From JABFRJ01 sp964389095 (GTDB lineage: Bacteria > Pseudomonadota > Alphaproteobacteria > Rhizobiales > Hyphomicrobiaceae), in NCBI GenBank assembly GCA_964389095.1, contig CAYMEB010000006.1, forward strand, positions 1 through 55,621: DNA of 55,621 bases, given 5' to 3'. The notes beneath the pieces are model-generated. The model did not search any database, was not told the origin of the DNA, and saw only the letters and a list, made by a program, of their open reading frames with translations. This document shows positions 44,311 through 53,365 of this stretch, one piece after another. Both the position numbers and the translations under genes were made by a program. Numbering within the stretch: position 1 is the stretch's first letter; each line of letters starts with the position of its first letter.

Positions 44311-45132
44311 TCAGTCGTTGCCCGCGAGCTTGGCGGCCGAGGAGTCCCCGGAGCCCTCGTCATCCGTATCGGCAGCGTCTTCCAGGGGCAGTTCCAAAGT
44401 CTGCTCGGCGTTTTCCGCGGCGTCGAGCGGCAACTCGTCCGGCATCAGCGCCGCGACGTCCGTCGGCTCGGGCACCGTGAAGTCCGGCGGCAGGTTGCTG
44501 TCGAGGAGGCCGGCGCCCTTCAGTTCGGCCAGTCCGGGCAGATCCTTGACGCCATCGAGCCCGAAATGCTCGAGGAAGTTCTGCGTGGTGCCGTACGTGA
44601 TCGGCCGGCCGGGCGCACGCCGGCGGCCGCGCGGCCGGATCCAACCGGTCTCCATGAGCACATCGAGCGTGCCCGCCGACGTGGCTACGCCGCGGATTTC
44701 CTCGATCTCGGCGCGGGTCACCGGCTGGTGGTAGGCGATGATGGCGAGTGTCTCCATCGCGGCGCGCGAAAGCTTACGCTCCTCCGTCGCGTGGCGCTCG
44801 AGTAGATAGGCGAGGTCTTCCGCCGTGCGGAAAGCCCATTTTCCTGCGACGCGGACGAGATTCACGCCGCGCCCCGCATAGAGGCCGCGCAGTTCGTCGA
44901 GCAGCGCCGGCACGTCGTCTCCAGCCTTGAGGTGACGGGCGAGGGTGGCCTCGTCGAGGGGCTCGGCAGCGGCGAACAGGAGGGCTTCGAGAATACGGAT
45001 GCGCTCGCGCCGGTCGGCCGAGGGCAGATGGGCGATGTTGGATGCATCCGCTGGGACATCGGCACCCGCGGGGGCAGCCTCGGCGGCGTCCTCGTGATGG
45101 TCGTCGACCGTCTTCAGCTTCGGCGGTACCAT
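44311..45132 (-). CDS. scpB: segregation and condensation protein B
   Basis: ScpB is the winged-helix partner of ScpA in the SMC condensin that organises the chromosome. The 273 residues have a low-complexity N-terminus, then the core ILEALLFAAAEPLDEATLA, KWAFRTAEDLAYLL, ALAIIAY-like ETLAIIAYHQPVTRAEIEEI, and WIRPRGRRRAPGRPITYGTT, which is typical. An acidic tail of about 60 residues follows. The ATG at 45132 has AAGGGA upstream; a GTG at 45147 is less likely. It lies downstream of scpA in the same transcript. Confidence 0.93.
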   Translation of the reverse strand: MVPPKLKTVDDHHEDAAEAAPAGADVPADASNIAHLPSADRRERIRILEALLFAAAEPLDEATLARHLKAGDDVPALLDELRGLYAGRGVNLVRVAGKWAFRTAEDLAYLLERHATEERKLSRAAMETLAIIAYHQPVTRAEIEEIRGVATSAGTLDVLMETGWIRPRGRRRAPGRPITYGTTQNFLEHFGLDGVKDLPGLAELKGAGLLDSNLPPDFTVPEPTDVAALMPDELPLDAAENAEQTLELPLEDAADTDDEGSGDSSAAKLAGND

Positions 45133-45184
45133 GCCCGTCCCTTCCACCCTTCTCTTGCCAGTGGCCGCGTCTCCCGCGACCTCG

Positions 45185-46033
45185 TCATTCGACCTTGACC
45201 CAGGACGCGCCGTCCTCGCGCCGACGCATGTAGATCGGCGCGAATGGCTCTTCCTGCCGGATCTCTACCAAGCCGTCGCGGGCCATTTCCAGTGTCGCGC
45301 CGAACGAGGCGGCGAGCGCGGTGCGGCCAAGCTCGGCGGACGGCAGATACTGCTCCAGGAACATGTCGAGTTGAACCCATTGGCCGGTCGAGGCGCCGAC
45401 CAGTCGCTGGAGATGATTGCGTGCTTCCTTGATCGACCAGACCGGGCGGCGCCGGACCACGTGGGCGCGGCGGACGGTGGTGCGCTTCCTCTGGTCGGTG
45501 TAGGCGCGCAGCAGATCGTAGATCTCGGCCGTGTACTGGCGCTCGCGGATCGTCCTGAAGCCTTCCGGGCCGCCCCGGGCAAAGACTTCCACGCCGAGCC
45601 GCTTGCGGGTCATCAGCGCGGCGGCCGCGTTGCGCATGGCCTGCAGGCGCATCAGGCGGAACTGCAACCGGAGCGCCATCTCCTCGCCGCTGGGCTGAGA
45701 GGCCTCCTCCTTTTCCTTGGGCAGGAGCAGCCGCGATTTCAGGAACGCGAGCCAAGCCGCCATCACGAGGTAGTCGGCCGCGATCTCGATGCGCAGGGAC
45801 TTGGCGTCGCGGATGAAGCTCAGGTACTGCTCGGCAAGTGCCAGGACCGAGATACGCCGGATATCCACCTTCTGGGTGCGCGCCATCGCCAGCAGCAGGT
45901 CGAGGGGACCTTCGAAACCCTCCAGGTCGACCTGAAACATGTCCTCCGGACGATGCAGCTCGCTCGTCCCGGCGGTGTCCCAGGATTCGGCTGCGACTGG
46001 CTCAGCAGGGACCGGTGTGTCGGCGTCTGCCAT
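45185..46033 (-). CDS. scpA: segregation and condensation protein A
   Basis: ScpA is the kleisin of the SMC-ScpAB condensin. The 282 residues show the N-terminal signature DLEGFEGPLDLLLAMARTQK (about 35-54), DIRRISVLALAEQYL, AADYLVMAAWLAFLKSRLLL and a C-terminal winged-helix region. GAGGGAGA lies before the ATG at 46033. Order nagZ-scpA-scpB is common in alphaproteobacteria; tatABC, often next, is absent here. Confidence 0.95.
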   Translation of the reverse strand: MADADTPVPAEPVAAESWDTAGTSELHRPEDMFQVDLEGFEGPLDLLLAMARTQKVDIRRISVLALAEQYLSFIRDAKSLRIEIAADYLVMAAWLAFLKSRLLLPKEKEEASQPSGEEMALRLQFRLMRLQAMRNAAAALMTRKRLGVEVFARGGPEGFRTIRERQYTAEIYDLLRAYTDQRKRTTVRRAHVVRRRPVWSIKEARNHLQRLVGASTGQWVQLDMFLEQYLPSAELGRTALAASFGATLEMARDGLVEIRQEEPFAPIYMRRREDGASWVKVE

Positions 46034-46105
46034 CGTCTCCCTCGGTCGGACCAAGCGGCTGCGCCGCCGCAGGCCGGCGGGAAGTCCTGGAATCGCCTGC
46101 GCTTC

Positions 46106-47104
46106 TCACGCGCTTAAGCGCAAAACCGAGGCGAGGCAAGCCTCGGCGGCCGCCCGGTCGAACGGCACGGTGGAGCGCGTGACGTCGATCGCCTTGACGA
46201 AACGCGCAGCAGCGTGGCCCGCAAGCGTGGGTACGCCGGCCGCCACCGCTTCCATCTCGGCCAGGTCGCCGTTGCAGTGAAGGGCGAGGTCGCTGCCCGC
46301 AGCGACAACGGCTTCGGCGCGCCGGCGCATCGGCCCGGAGAGAGCCCGCATCGAAAGGTCATCGCTCATCAGCAGCCCGTCGAAGCCGATCTCGCCCCGG
46401 ATGATCGTCTCGTGCACCCGGGGCGAAGTCGAAGCCGGGGCGGCCGGGTCGACGGCCGAGAACACGACGTGGGCGGTCATCGCCGCGGGTTCGTCGCGCA
46501 ATGCGGCGAAGGGCGCGAAGTCCGAGGCCGACAGCTCGGCGTGGGGCGTGTCCACGACCGGTAGATCGAGATGGCTGTCGGCTCGGGCGCGGCCATGTCC
46601 GGGAATATGCTTGATCACCGGTACGACGCCTCCGGCTCTGTAGCCTTCGGCTACGGCCCGGCCGAGGGCGGACACGCCCGGGACAGTCGTGGCGTAGGCG
46701 CGATCGCCGATGATGTCGTGGGCGCCCGGGACCGGTACGTCGAGAACCGGGGCGCAATTGGTGTTGATGCCGAGGTCTCGAAGGTCACTCGCCGTGAGCT
46801 GCGCGATCATACGGGCCGCGTCGTGCGCCTGATTGTGGGCCGCAAGGATGCGGGCCGGAGGGAGCCTGCGCCAATGCGGCGGGCGCAGCCGCTGCACCCG
46901 GCCGCCTTCCTGGTCGATCAGCACGAGAACGTCGTCGCTGCCGATATGGGCGCGGGCCTGCGCCACCAGCCGGCGCACCTGGCCGGGATGCGCCAGGTTC
47001 CGCGCGAACAGGATCAGGCCTGCGGGCCGGGTGGAGCGAAGAAAACCGGCCTCGGCAGCCGTCAAGGTGAGGCCGGCGAGACCGGTTATGAATGCAGCGC
47101 GCAT
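46106..47104 (-). CDS. nagZ: beta-N-acetylhexosaminidase (family GH3)
   Basis: NagZ releases N-acetylglucosamine from recycled anhydromuropeptides in the cytoplasm. The 332 residues carry VLIDQEGGRVQRL, the substrate-loop motif KHIPGHGRARADSH with the catalytic His/Asp pair, and the nucleophile Asp in LLMSDDLSMRAL. No signal peptide is visible. It follows the SPOR-domain gene by 13 bases. Confidence 0.94.
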   Translation of the reverse strand: MRAAFITGLAGLTLTAAEAGFLRSTRPAGLILFARNLAHPGQVRRLVAQARAHIGSDDVLVLIDQEGGRVQRLRPPHWRRLPPARILAAHNQAHDAARMIAQLTASDLRDLGINTNCAPVLDVPVPGAHDIIGDRAYATTVPGVSALGRAVAEGYRAGGVVPVIKHIPGHGRARADSHLDLPVVDTPHAELSASDFAPFAALRDEPAAMTAHVVFSAVDPAAPASTSPRVHETIIRGEIGFDGLLMSDDLSMRALSGPMRRRAEAVVAAGSDLALHCNGDLAEMEAVAAGVPTLAGHAAARFVKAIDVTRSTVPFDRAAAEACLASVLRLSA

Positions 47105-47117
47105 AGGGCCGGTGCCG

Positions 47118-48899
47118 TCAGTAGGCCGTGACCCAGCAACCGTTGAACCCGGCCGCCTTGAGCTGAGTGCAGAGCTGGGCCGCCGACTCGCGCGAGCCCG
47201 GCGGGCCGACCACGGCCCGGTAGAACACGCCGCGTTCGCCGAGGTTGGCTTCCTGGACGTCGGCGGGCTTGTTGGAGAGCACGTCGCCGTAGCGCTGCTG
47301 GAGGTCGGCGAAGACTTTCAGCGCGTCCATTCGCGACTTCTGCGAGGACAGAACCGCGACGAAACCATTGCTGCCGGACGCGGCGGGCGCGGCTGCGGTC
47401 GGAGCGCCCTGCGAAGTCAAAGCGTCGTTCGCCTTGGGCGGGCGTGGAACCGAAACCGCTGCCCGCTTCACGGGCGCTGCGGCGGCGTCCGCCGGCGGCT
47501 GCTCGGCCGCCTTCGGCTGCACAGGCGCCTTCGCGGGCGGCTGCTGCTGCTGGACCTGGGGCCGGGCGGCCTGCTGCTGGCCCTGCGGCTGTCGCCCCGT
47601 GGCGGAATCCTGCTGGGGAATGGGCCGGGGACCGCCACCGAGCTGAGAGGTGTCGACCACCATGCCGGGCACGCTGATGGTCGCGCGGGCGGGTGTCTCC
47701 GGCGGTGGCGCGCCGGCGACCGGCTGTCCGCCGCCGGGCGCGATGGGGATGATTTGAACCCTGCGCGGCCCACCGCTCTCGACCGGTTCGGAGGAGGCCG
47801 CGGCCGCCGTCTCCGTCGCCGGCTGGCCGTCGCCGAGGCGCTCGGTGATCTTGCGTTCCGCGTGCGGGAATTCCTTGCCTCCGGGATTGGTCGGACGGCT
47901 CTTCGGCGGGGTCTGCTCAGCCTTGAGAACCGGCGCCTTTCCACCGACGCCGCCACCGGCGAACGTCTTGTACAGATAGGCCATGCCGCCACCCGCGACG
48001 ATGGCGCTCACCAGCGCCGCCACGACCAGCAGACCGCGGCCTCGCTTCTTGGGCTCCTCCTCATATGAAGTGCCGTCGTCGTACTCGCCTTCGTACTGTT
48101 GCTGCTGATGAGGCTGGCCGTCCTGGCCGACGTGCCCGTACTGGCCGGGATCGCCGTGGCTCTGATAATGCGCGTTCGGGTCGGCATAGCCCTGCATCGA
48201 GGGATCGTGGCCCTGATGCAACGGATAGCCGTGCGCGTCTACCGCGGGCGCATATCCGCCCTCGTGTCCGCCCTGGTGCGGGGCATGGCGCGCATGGGCG
48301 AAGGTTTCCGCGGGCGGAGACCACTGCGGCTGCTCCTGGGGGGGAACGTAGCCGTGCTGATAGGCGGCCTGCTGTCCCGCGTAGGGGTCGATTTCGCCGT
48401 GCCGGGGCTCTTCCCAGGTCGGCTGCTGGGGGGCCTGCCGCGCGGCCGGAGGGCCGAAGTTGGCAAGGTCGTAGCGGCGGGCTTCAGCCGGCGCTGGCTG
48501 GCGTTCGCCCCGCGGCGTGTAGCTGGCAAGACCCGATCCGGGCGCCTGCTGCGACGGAGCGGCGTGCTGGGGCTGGCCCGTGCGCAGCTGGGGTTCGCCG
48601 TAGCCCTGGTGCGCCGGCTGGGCGTGGGGCTCCGACGGGGGGAAATGGTACTGCGGGGGATGCTGGTCCGCCTGATGGTGCGGACGCTGCGGCTGCGCGG
48701 ATTGCCCATAGCCGCTCAGATCCGGCGGAGCGGGAGGCTGGTAGGGCGACCACTGCGCCGTCTGCTGGGCGGCACGTGCGCCTTCCGGAGGCTGCGTCTG
48801 CGGATAGGGATGATGAGCCGGCGCGCCCTGGGCATAGCCCGGATGCGGCTGCTGGGGCGGCGGCCCGGAATGCCCGTTATTGCCGTTCGACCGTGACAT
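47118..48899 (-). CDS. large SPOR-domain membrane protein with Pro/Gln/His-rich cytoplasmic region
   Basis: The product has 593 residues. The first 285 or so are low complexity, rich in Gln, Pro, His, Gly and Tyr, ending in an acidic patch and EEPKKRGRG. One membrane segment follows (GLLVVAALVSAIVAGGGMAYL). A Pro/Ala/Gln linker leads to a C-terminal SPOR domain (about 510-593: SNGFVAVLSSQKSRMDAL, FADLQQRYGDVL, GERGVFYRAVVGP) that binds denuded septal peptidoglycan. The ATG at 48899 follows GGAAG. Its neighbours argS and nagZ are the usual ones. Confidence 0.85.
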   Translation of the reverse strand: MSRSNGNNGHSGPPPQQPHPGYAQGAPAHHPYPQTQPPEGARAAQQTAQWSPYQPPAPPDLSGYGQSAQPQRPHHQADQHPPQYHFPPSEPHAQPAHQGYGEPQLRTGQPQHAAPSQQAPGSGLASYTPRGERQPAPAEARRYDLANFGPPAARQAPQQPTWEEPRHGEIDPYAGQQAAYQHGYVPPQEQPQWSPPAETFAHARHAPHQGGHEGGYAPAVDAHGYPLHQGHDPSMQGYADPNAHYQSHGDPGQYGHVGQDGQPHQQQQYEGEYDDGTSYEEEPKKRGRGLLVVAALVSAIVAGGGMAYLYKTFAGGGVGGKAPVLKAEQTPPKSRPTNPGGKEFPHAERKITERLGDGQPATETAAAASSEPVESGGPRRVQIIPIAPGGGQPVAGAPPPETPARATISVPGMVVDTSQLGGGPRPIPQQDSATGRQPQGQQQAARPQVQQQQPPAKAPVQPKAAEQPPADAAAAPVKRAAVSVPRPPKANDALTSQGAPTAAAPAASGSNGFVAVLSSQKSRMDALKVFADLQQRYGDVLSNKPADVQEANLGERGVFYRAVVGPPGSRESAAQLCTQLKAAGFNGCWVTAY

Positions 48900-48976
48900 C
48901 TCGTTCTTCCTCGACCCGCGCTGTGCGGTCCTCAGTTCCGACCGCCGGAGGTTCCGGCGAATCGACGCCCCGAACT

Positions 48977-50737
48977 CTAGCGGAGCTCGCTCGGTGCGTT
49001 CACTCCCAAGATCCCCAAGCCGGACGCGAGCACATGTGCATTCGCGTCGACGAGCGCCAGCCGGGCGGCGGTTGCCGCTCGATCCGACGGTTGTATGAAG
49101 CGCAAATGTGGCGAATCGTTGCCACGGCTCCATTGGCCATGGAAAGCAGAAGCAAGATCATAGAGATAGAATGCAATCCGGTGGGGCTCGTGGGCGCGCG
49201 CGGCGCCCGCCACCAGCTCGGGATACCAGGCGAGCTTGCGGATCAGATCGACCTCTCCGGGGTCGTTCAGGAGCGTCAGATCCGCGCCGTCGAGAACTGT
49301 GGACGACCGCGTCAGATCGGGAAACGACTCGGCCACGTTGCGGAAGACCGAACAGGCCCGGGCGTGCGCCATCTGAACGTAGAAGACCGGATTCTCCTTG
49401 GACTGCTCGATGACCTTGGCGAGGTCGAAGTCCAGAGTCGCGTCGTTCTTGCGATAGAGCATCATGAAGCGCACGGGGTCGCGGCCGACCTCGTCGACGA
49501 CCTCGCGCAGGGTCACGAACGTGCCGGCCCGCTTCGACATTTTGACGGGCTGTCCGTCGCGCAACAGGCGCACGAGCTGGCACACCTTGATGTCGAGCGC
49601 GGCCTTGCCGGCCGACAGCGCCTTGACCACGGCCGTGATGCGCTTGATGTAGCCGACGTGGTCCGCTCCGAAGACGTTGATCAGGCCGGTGAAACCACGC
49701 GACAGCTTGTTGTGGTGGTATGCGAGGTCAGAGGCGAAGTAGGTGTAGCCCCCGTCCGACTTCATCAGGGCGCGGTCGACGTCGTCGCCGAAGGCGGTCG
49801 AGCGGAACAGCGTCTGTTCGCGGTCCTCCCAGTCGTCGGCGTCGTGACCCTTCGGTTTTTCCAGACGCCCGACGAAGACGTGCCCGGCCTGACGCAGAGC
49901 GGCGATCGAATCGGCGACCTCGTCGACGTCGGCCCGCTTCATCGAGGCTTCGGAGAAGAAGACGTCGTGGCGGATGTCGAGCGCGGCGAGGTCATCGCGG
50001 ATGGTGTCCATCATCGCCGCCACGGCGTGCTCGCGCACGACCGGCAGCCACTCCGTCTCGGGCATGTCGCGCAACGTCGTGCCGAAGCGGGCCGCCAGGG
50101 CGGCGCCGACCGGCTTGAGGTAGTCGCCGGGATAGAGCCCCTCCGGGATCGCGCCGATGGTCTCGCCCAAGGCTTCGCGATAACGCAGGAAGGCGGAACG
50201 GGCGAGAACGTCGACTTGAGCGCCGGCATCGTTGATGTAGTACTCGCGCGTCACCGCGTGCCCGGTGAAGGCCAGCAGGTTGGCCAGCGCGTCGCCGAAA
50301 ACGGCGCCACGGCAATGGCCGACATGCATCGGACCCGTGGGGTTGGCCGAGACGTACTCGACGTTGACCCGCTCACCCTTGCCCAGATCGATGCGGCCGT
50401 AGGCGGCGCCCGCCGTGCGGATCGCCGGGACGAGGCGACGCCAGACCTCGGGGGCCAGGGTGACGTTGACGAAGCCGGGACCGGCCATCGCGGCGCCGGC
50501 GACGCGGCGATCGGCGGCGAGGCCGGCGACGATCAGCTCGGCGATGTCGCGCGGCTTCATCTTGGCGGCACGCGCCAGCACCATGGCAGCATTGGAAGCC
50601 ACGTCGCCGTGCGTGGCATCGCGCGGCGGGGAGGCCTCGATGCCGTCGAGAGCGAGATCGGACGGCAAGCGCCCTTGTCGCTTGAGCCCTTCGAGCACGG
50701 ACGTGATGGCAGCGCCGACCTCGGCGTAGATATTCAT
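48977..50737 (-). CDS. argS: arginyl-tRNA synthetase
   Basis: This class I aminoacyl-tRNA synthetase charges tRNA-Arg. The 586 residues show the N-terminal Add1 domain, the HIGH-type motif GPMHVGHCRGAVFGD (about residue 125), YYINDAGAQVDVLA, TYFASDLAYH, the KMSKS-type motif KMSKRAGTFVTL and the DALR anticodon-binding domain at the C-terminus. The ATG at 50737 gives the usual length. It lies 64 bases after the dgt stop. Confidence 0.97.
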   Translation of the reverse strand: MNIYAEVGAAITSVLEGLKRQGRLPSDLALDGIEASPPRDATHGDVASNAAMVLARAAKMKPRDIAELIVAGLAADRRVAGAAMAGPGFVNVTLAPEVWRRLVPAIRTAGAAYGRIDLGKGERVNVEYVSANPTGPMHVGHCRGAVFGDALANLLAFTGHAVTREYYINDAGAQVDVLARSAFLRYREALGETIGAIPEGLYPGDYLKPVGAALAARFGTTLRDMPETEWLPVVREHAVAAMMDTIRDDLAALDIRHDVFFSEASMKRADVDEVADSIAALRQAGHVFVGRLEKPKGHDADDWEDREQTLFRSTAFGDDVDRALMKSDGGYTYFASDLAYHHNKLSRGFTGLINVFGADHVGYIKRITAVVKALSAGKAALDIKVCQLVRLLRDGQPVKMSKRAGTFVTLREVVDEVGRDPVRFMMLYRKNDATLDFDLAKVIEQSKENPVFYVQMAHARACSVFRNVAESFPDLTRSSTVLDGADLTLLNDPGEVDLIRKLAWYPELVAGAARAHEPHRIAFYLYDLASAFHGQWSRGNDSPHLRFIQPSDRAATAARLALVDANAHVLASGLGILGVNAPSELR

Positions 50738-50801
50738 CTGAAGCACTTTCGATGACCGCCGCAGCGCCGTTCGCGCGCCCCCGGCGGAGGCTGGTCGGGG
50801 G

Positions 50802-51980
50802 CTATCGCAAAACCGGTGTCGCGTCAAACAGCCGCCGGTGTTCTTCGAGGGCGAAACGGTCGGTCATGCCCGCGACGAAATCACCGATCGTGCGGGCTTG
50901 CGCGTCCGGGGAAGTGAGCTGCCCCACCGTGCGGTTCCAAGGCGCGGGCAGGGCCGACGGGGTGGCGCGATAGTGCGCCACCAGATCGCGTACGATCGCT
51001 TCAGCACCGGCCATCACGCCGACGACGCGGGGATGCCGGTAGACCGCAGAGAAAAGGAACGTTTTGAGGCCCGCGAGCTCTGCTGCCATGTTCGCAGAGA
51101 AAGCGACGACGGCGCCGGGCGCGCGGCGCGCCTCGGCCGTGCTCGTCAGATTCCAAGACGCGATCCGCCCGCGGGCGGCTTCGACGACGTCGGCGATCAT
51201 CGCCGTGATCATACGACGGTTGACCTCGTAGATCAGGCGCGCCCGGTCGGGCAGGGCGCGCTCCTGCGCCGCGCGCACGAAGCGGCCGACCAGCGAGACA
51301 TCACGCAGTTCGTCCATGGCGATGAGGCCGGCGCGCAGGCCATCGTCGAGGTCGTGATTGTTGTAGGCGATGTCATCCGCGATGGCGGCGGCCTGAGCCT
51401 CGAGCGACGCCTCCGTGCCACCGTCGATCCACTGCGAGAGCCCGGCGGCTTCGATGGCGGCGAGGAGCATGCGGTGGTCGCCGCGGCACGCCGGGCCCGT
51501 CAACGGCCCGTTGTGCTTGACCAAACCGTCCAGGGTGTCGCGGGTCAGGTTGAGGCCGTCGAAATCGGGATACTTGCGCTCGAGCTTGGTGACGATCTTG
51601 AAGCTCTGGGCGTTGTGATCGAAGCCGCCGCAGCTTGCGAGCGCGGCATCGAGCGCCCGTTCGCCGGCATGGCCGAAGGGGGGATGCCCGAGATCGTGCG
51701 CCAAGGCGAGAGCCTCGGCGAGGTCCTCGTCGAGAGCGAGAAGGCGGGCGATGGCCCGTGCGATCTGGGCGACTTCGAGGGTGTGGGTCAGGCGCGTGCG
51801 GTAATGGTCGCCCTCGTGGAAGACGAACACCTGGGTCTTGTAGGTCAGGCGCCGGAACGCGGTCGCGTGGACGATGCGGTCCCTGTCCCGCTGATAGGGC
51901 GTCCGCATCGGGCACGGCGCCTCGGGCACGACACGGTCCCCGCCGGTGCGCCAGTCGGCGGCGAGGCGGGCGGTGGGCAC
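50802..51980 (-). CDS. dgt: deoxyguanosinetriphosphate triphosphohydrolase-like HD-domain protein
   Basis: The product is an HD-superfamily dNTP triphosphohydrolase of 392 residues, which would split dNTPs into nucleoside and triphosphate. Motifs are RTPYQRDRDRIVHATAFRRL, the metal His of TRLTHTLEVAQIAR, HD in ALALAHDLGHPPFGHAGE and the late Asp in IADDIAYNNHD. The GTG at 51980 is the first conventional start but has no ribosome-binding site near it. A perfect AGGAGG lies 6 bases before an in-frame CTG at 52004, which would add 8 residues (MALPDHIA). It heads the dgt-argS-SPOR-nagZ-scpAB run. Confidence 0.9.
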   Translation of the reverse strand: MPTARLAADWRTGGDRVVPEAPCPMRTPYQRDRDRIVHATAFRRLTYKTQVFVFHEGDHYRTRLTHTLEVAQIARAIARLLALDEDLAEALALAHDLGHPPFGHAGERALDAALASCGGFDHNAQSFKIVTKLERKYPDFDGLNLTRDTLDGLVKHNGPLTGPACRGDHRMLLAAIEAAGLSQWIDGGTEASLEAQAAAIADDIAYNNHDLDDGLRAGLIAMDELRDVSLVGRFVRAAQERALPDRARLIYEVNRRMITAMIADVVEAARGRIASWNLTSTAEARRAPGAVVAFSANMAAELAGLKTFLFSAVYRHPRVVGVMAGAEAIVRDLVAHYRATPSALPAPWNRTVGQLTSPDAQARTIGDFVAGMTDRFALEEHRRLFDATPVLR

Positions 51981-52033
51981 GGCGATGTGATCGGGCAGGG
52001 CCAGCGGCCGCCTCCTGTGGACGCGCGGGCGAA

Positions 52034-52061
52034 TTGACTTCCCGCGCCTCGTTCCTATGCT
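52034..52061 (+). promoter_or_regulatory. candidate promoter for the HesB/IscA gene
   Basis: TTGACT (52034-52039) and TATGCT (52056-52061) are separated by 16 bases in the divergent gap between dgt and the HesB/IscA gene, about 60 bases before the ATG. Confidence 0.45.
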
Positions 52062-52123
52062 CCTATGACGGAGTCGCCGGGCATGGCAAAGGCCCGCGAA
52101 CCGCAGCCACCGGACGGAACGGG

Positions 52124-52471
52124 ATGTCGACCACGACCGATACTGCCGCGAGCGTCACTGTCACGAGCCGCGCCGCGCGCCGGATCGCAGAGATCGCTGC
52201 CGCAGAGCCGAACGAGCGGATCCTGCGGATCGCGGTCGAGGCCGGCGGCTGCACTGGTTTCCAGTACAAGTTCGACATGGTGGCGGCGGCCGAGCCCGAC
52301 GATCTCACTATCGAACGGGAGGGCGCGAGGGTTGTGATCGATCCGGTTTCGCTCGAGCTGATGGCGGGCTCGGAGCTGGATTTCGTCGACGAACTGATCG
52401 GCGCCTCCTTCAAGATCCGCAACCCGAACGCCACCGCCTCCTGCGGCTGCGGCACGTCGTTCTCGATCTGA
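52124..52471 (+). CDS. HesB/IscA-type iron-sulfur carrier
   Basis: The product is an A-type Fe-S carrier of 115 residues. The three conserved cysteines are in AGGCTGFQY (about residue 43) and CGCGTSFSI near the C-terminus, as in ErpA and IscA. VTVTSRAARRIAEI and the family phrase GSELDFVDELIGASFKI are also typical. GGACGG lies before the ATG at 52124; longer upstream frames are shadows of dgt. It transfers clusters to apoproteins, but which (ErpA-like or other) is not clear. It stands before xthA, as in many alphaproteobacteria. Confidence 0.92.
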   Translation: MSTTTDTAASVTVTSRAARRIAEIAAAEPNERILRIAVEAGGCTGFQYKFDMVAAAEPDDLTIEREGARVVIDPVSLELMAGSELDFVDELIGASFKIRNPNATASCGCGTSFSI

Positions 52472-52534
52472 TCGCCGGACGGCAGCGGCGGCGGTGCCGC
52501 GCTCTGCGCACCAAAACGGCCGGGGATTTCTCCA

Positions 52535-53320
52535 ATGCGGGTCGCCACCTGGAACATCAACGGCGTCAAGGCGCGGCTCGAGGGTCTGCTCGCCTGGCTG
52601 CGCGAAACCAACCCGGACCTGGTCTGCCTGCAGGAGATCAAGTCGGTCGACGAGGGCTTTCCGGCCACGGAAATCGAGGCGCTGGGCTACAACGTCGCCG
52701 TCCACGGACAAAAGGGCTTCAATGGCGTGGCGCTGCTGTCGAAGCGTCCGCTGGAGGACGTGACGCGCGGGCTGCCGGGCGATGACGCCGACGGCCAGTC
52801 GCGCTACATCGAGGCGATCGTTCCGGCCGGCCGGTCCGTGATCCGGATCGGCGGGCTCTATTTGCCCAACGGCAATCCGATCGGGACCGACAAGTTCGCC
52901 TACAAGCTGGCGTGGATGCGGCGGCTCGAGGCGCACGCGCGCAGCCGTCTCGCATTGGAGGAGCCATTCGTTCTGGCCGGCGACTACAACGTGATCCCGG
53001 AGCCGGTCGACGCGAAGAACCCGGCGGCGTGGGCGGAGGATGCGTTGTTCCAGCCGCAGAGCCGGGCCGCCTTCCGGCAGTTGCTGTCCCTGGGCTTCAC
53101 GGACGCGATCCGCGCCTGCCATCCCGAGCCCGGGGTCTACACCTTCTGGGACTATCAGGCCGGCGCCTTCCAGAAGGATCACGGCATCAGGATCGACCAT
53201 CTCCTGCTGTCGCCGCAGGCCGCCGACCGGCTGCGCTCGGCCGGCATCGACCGCTTCACCCGGGCCTGGGAGAAGCCGTCCGATCACGTTCCCGCGTGGG
53301 TCGAGCTCGACGTGGAGTGA
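52535..53320 (+). CDS. xthA: exodeoxyribonuclease III
   Basis: XthA is an apurinic/apyrimidinic endonuclease and 3'-5' exonuclease in base-excision repair. The 261 residues start MRVATWNINGVKARLEGLL. They contain the catalytic Glu of CLQEIKSVDEGFP, LYLPNGNPIG, the Asp/Asn pair of LAGDYNVIPEP and the terminal His of PSDHVPAWVELD. All active-site positions are intact. It lies 63 bases after the HesB/IscA gene and converges with the MlaC-like gene. Confidence 0.95.
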   Translation: MRVATWNINGVKARLEGLLAWLRETNPDLVCLQEIKSVDEGFPATEIEALGYNVAVHGQKGFNGVALLSKRPLEDVTRGLPGDDADGQSRYIEAIVPAGRSVIRIGGLYLPNGNPIGTDKFAYKLAWMRRLEAHARSRLALEEPFVLAGDYNVIPEPVDAKNPAAWAEDALFQPQSRAAFRQLLSLGFTDAIRACHPEPGVYTFWDYQAGAFQKDHGIRIDHLLLSPQAADRLRSAGIDRFTRAWEKPSDHVPAWVELDVE

Positions 53321-53365
53321 CGGGCGGAGTTTCTCGCCGCCTCGGTCCAGGTCCCCGCTCGATTT

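Noticed and set aside
48065..50755. An 896-codon plus-strand frame opposite the SPOR gene and argS.
   Set aside because: argS and the SPOR protein are unambiguous on the minus strand. The plus frame has no start context or recognisable domain.
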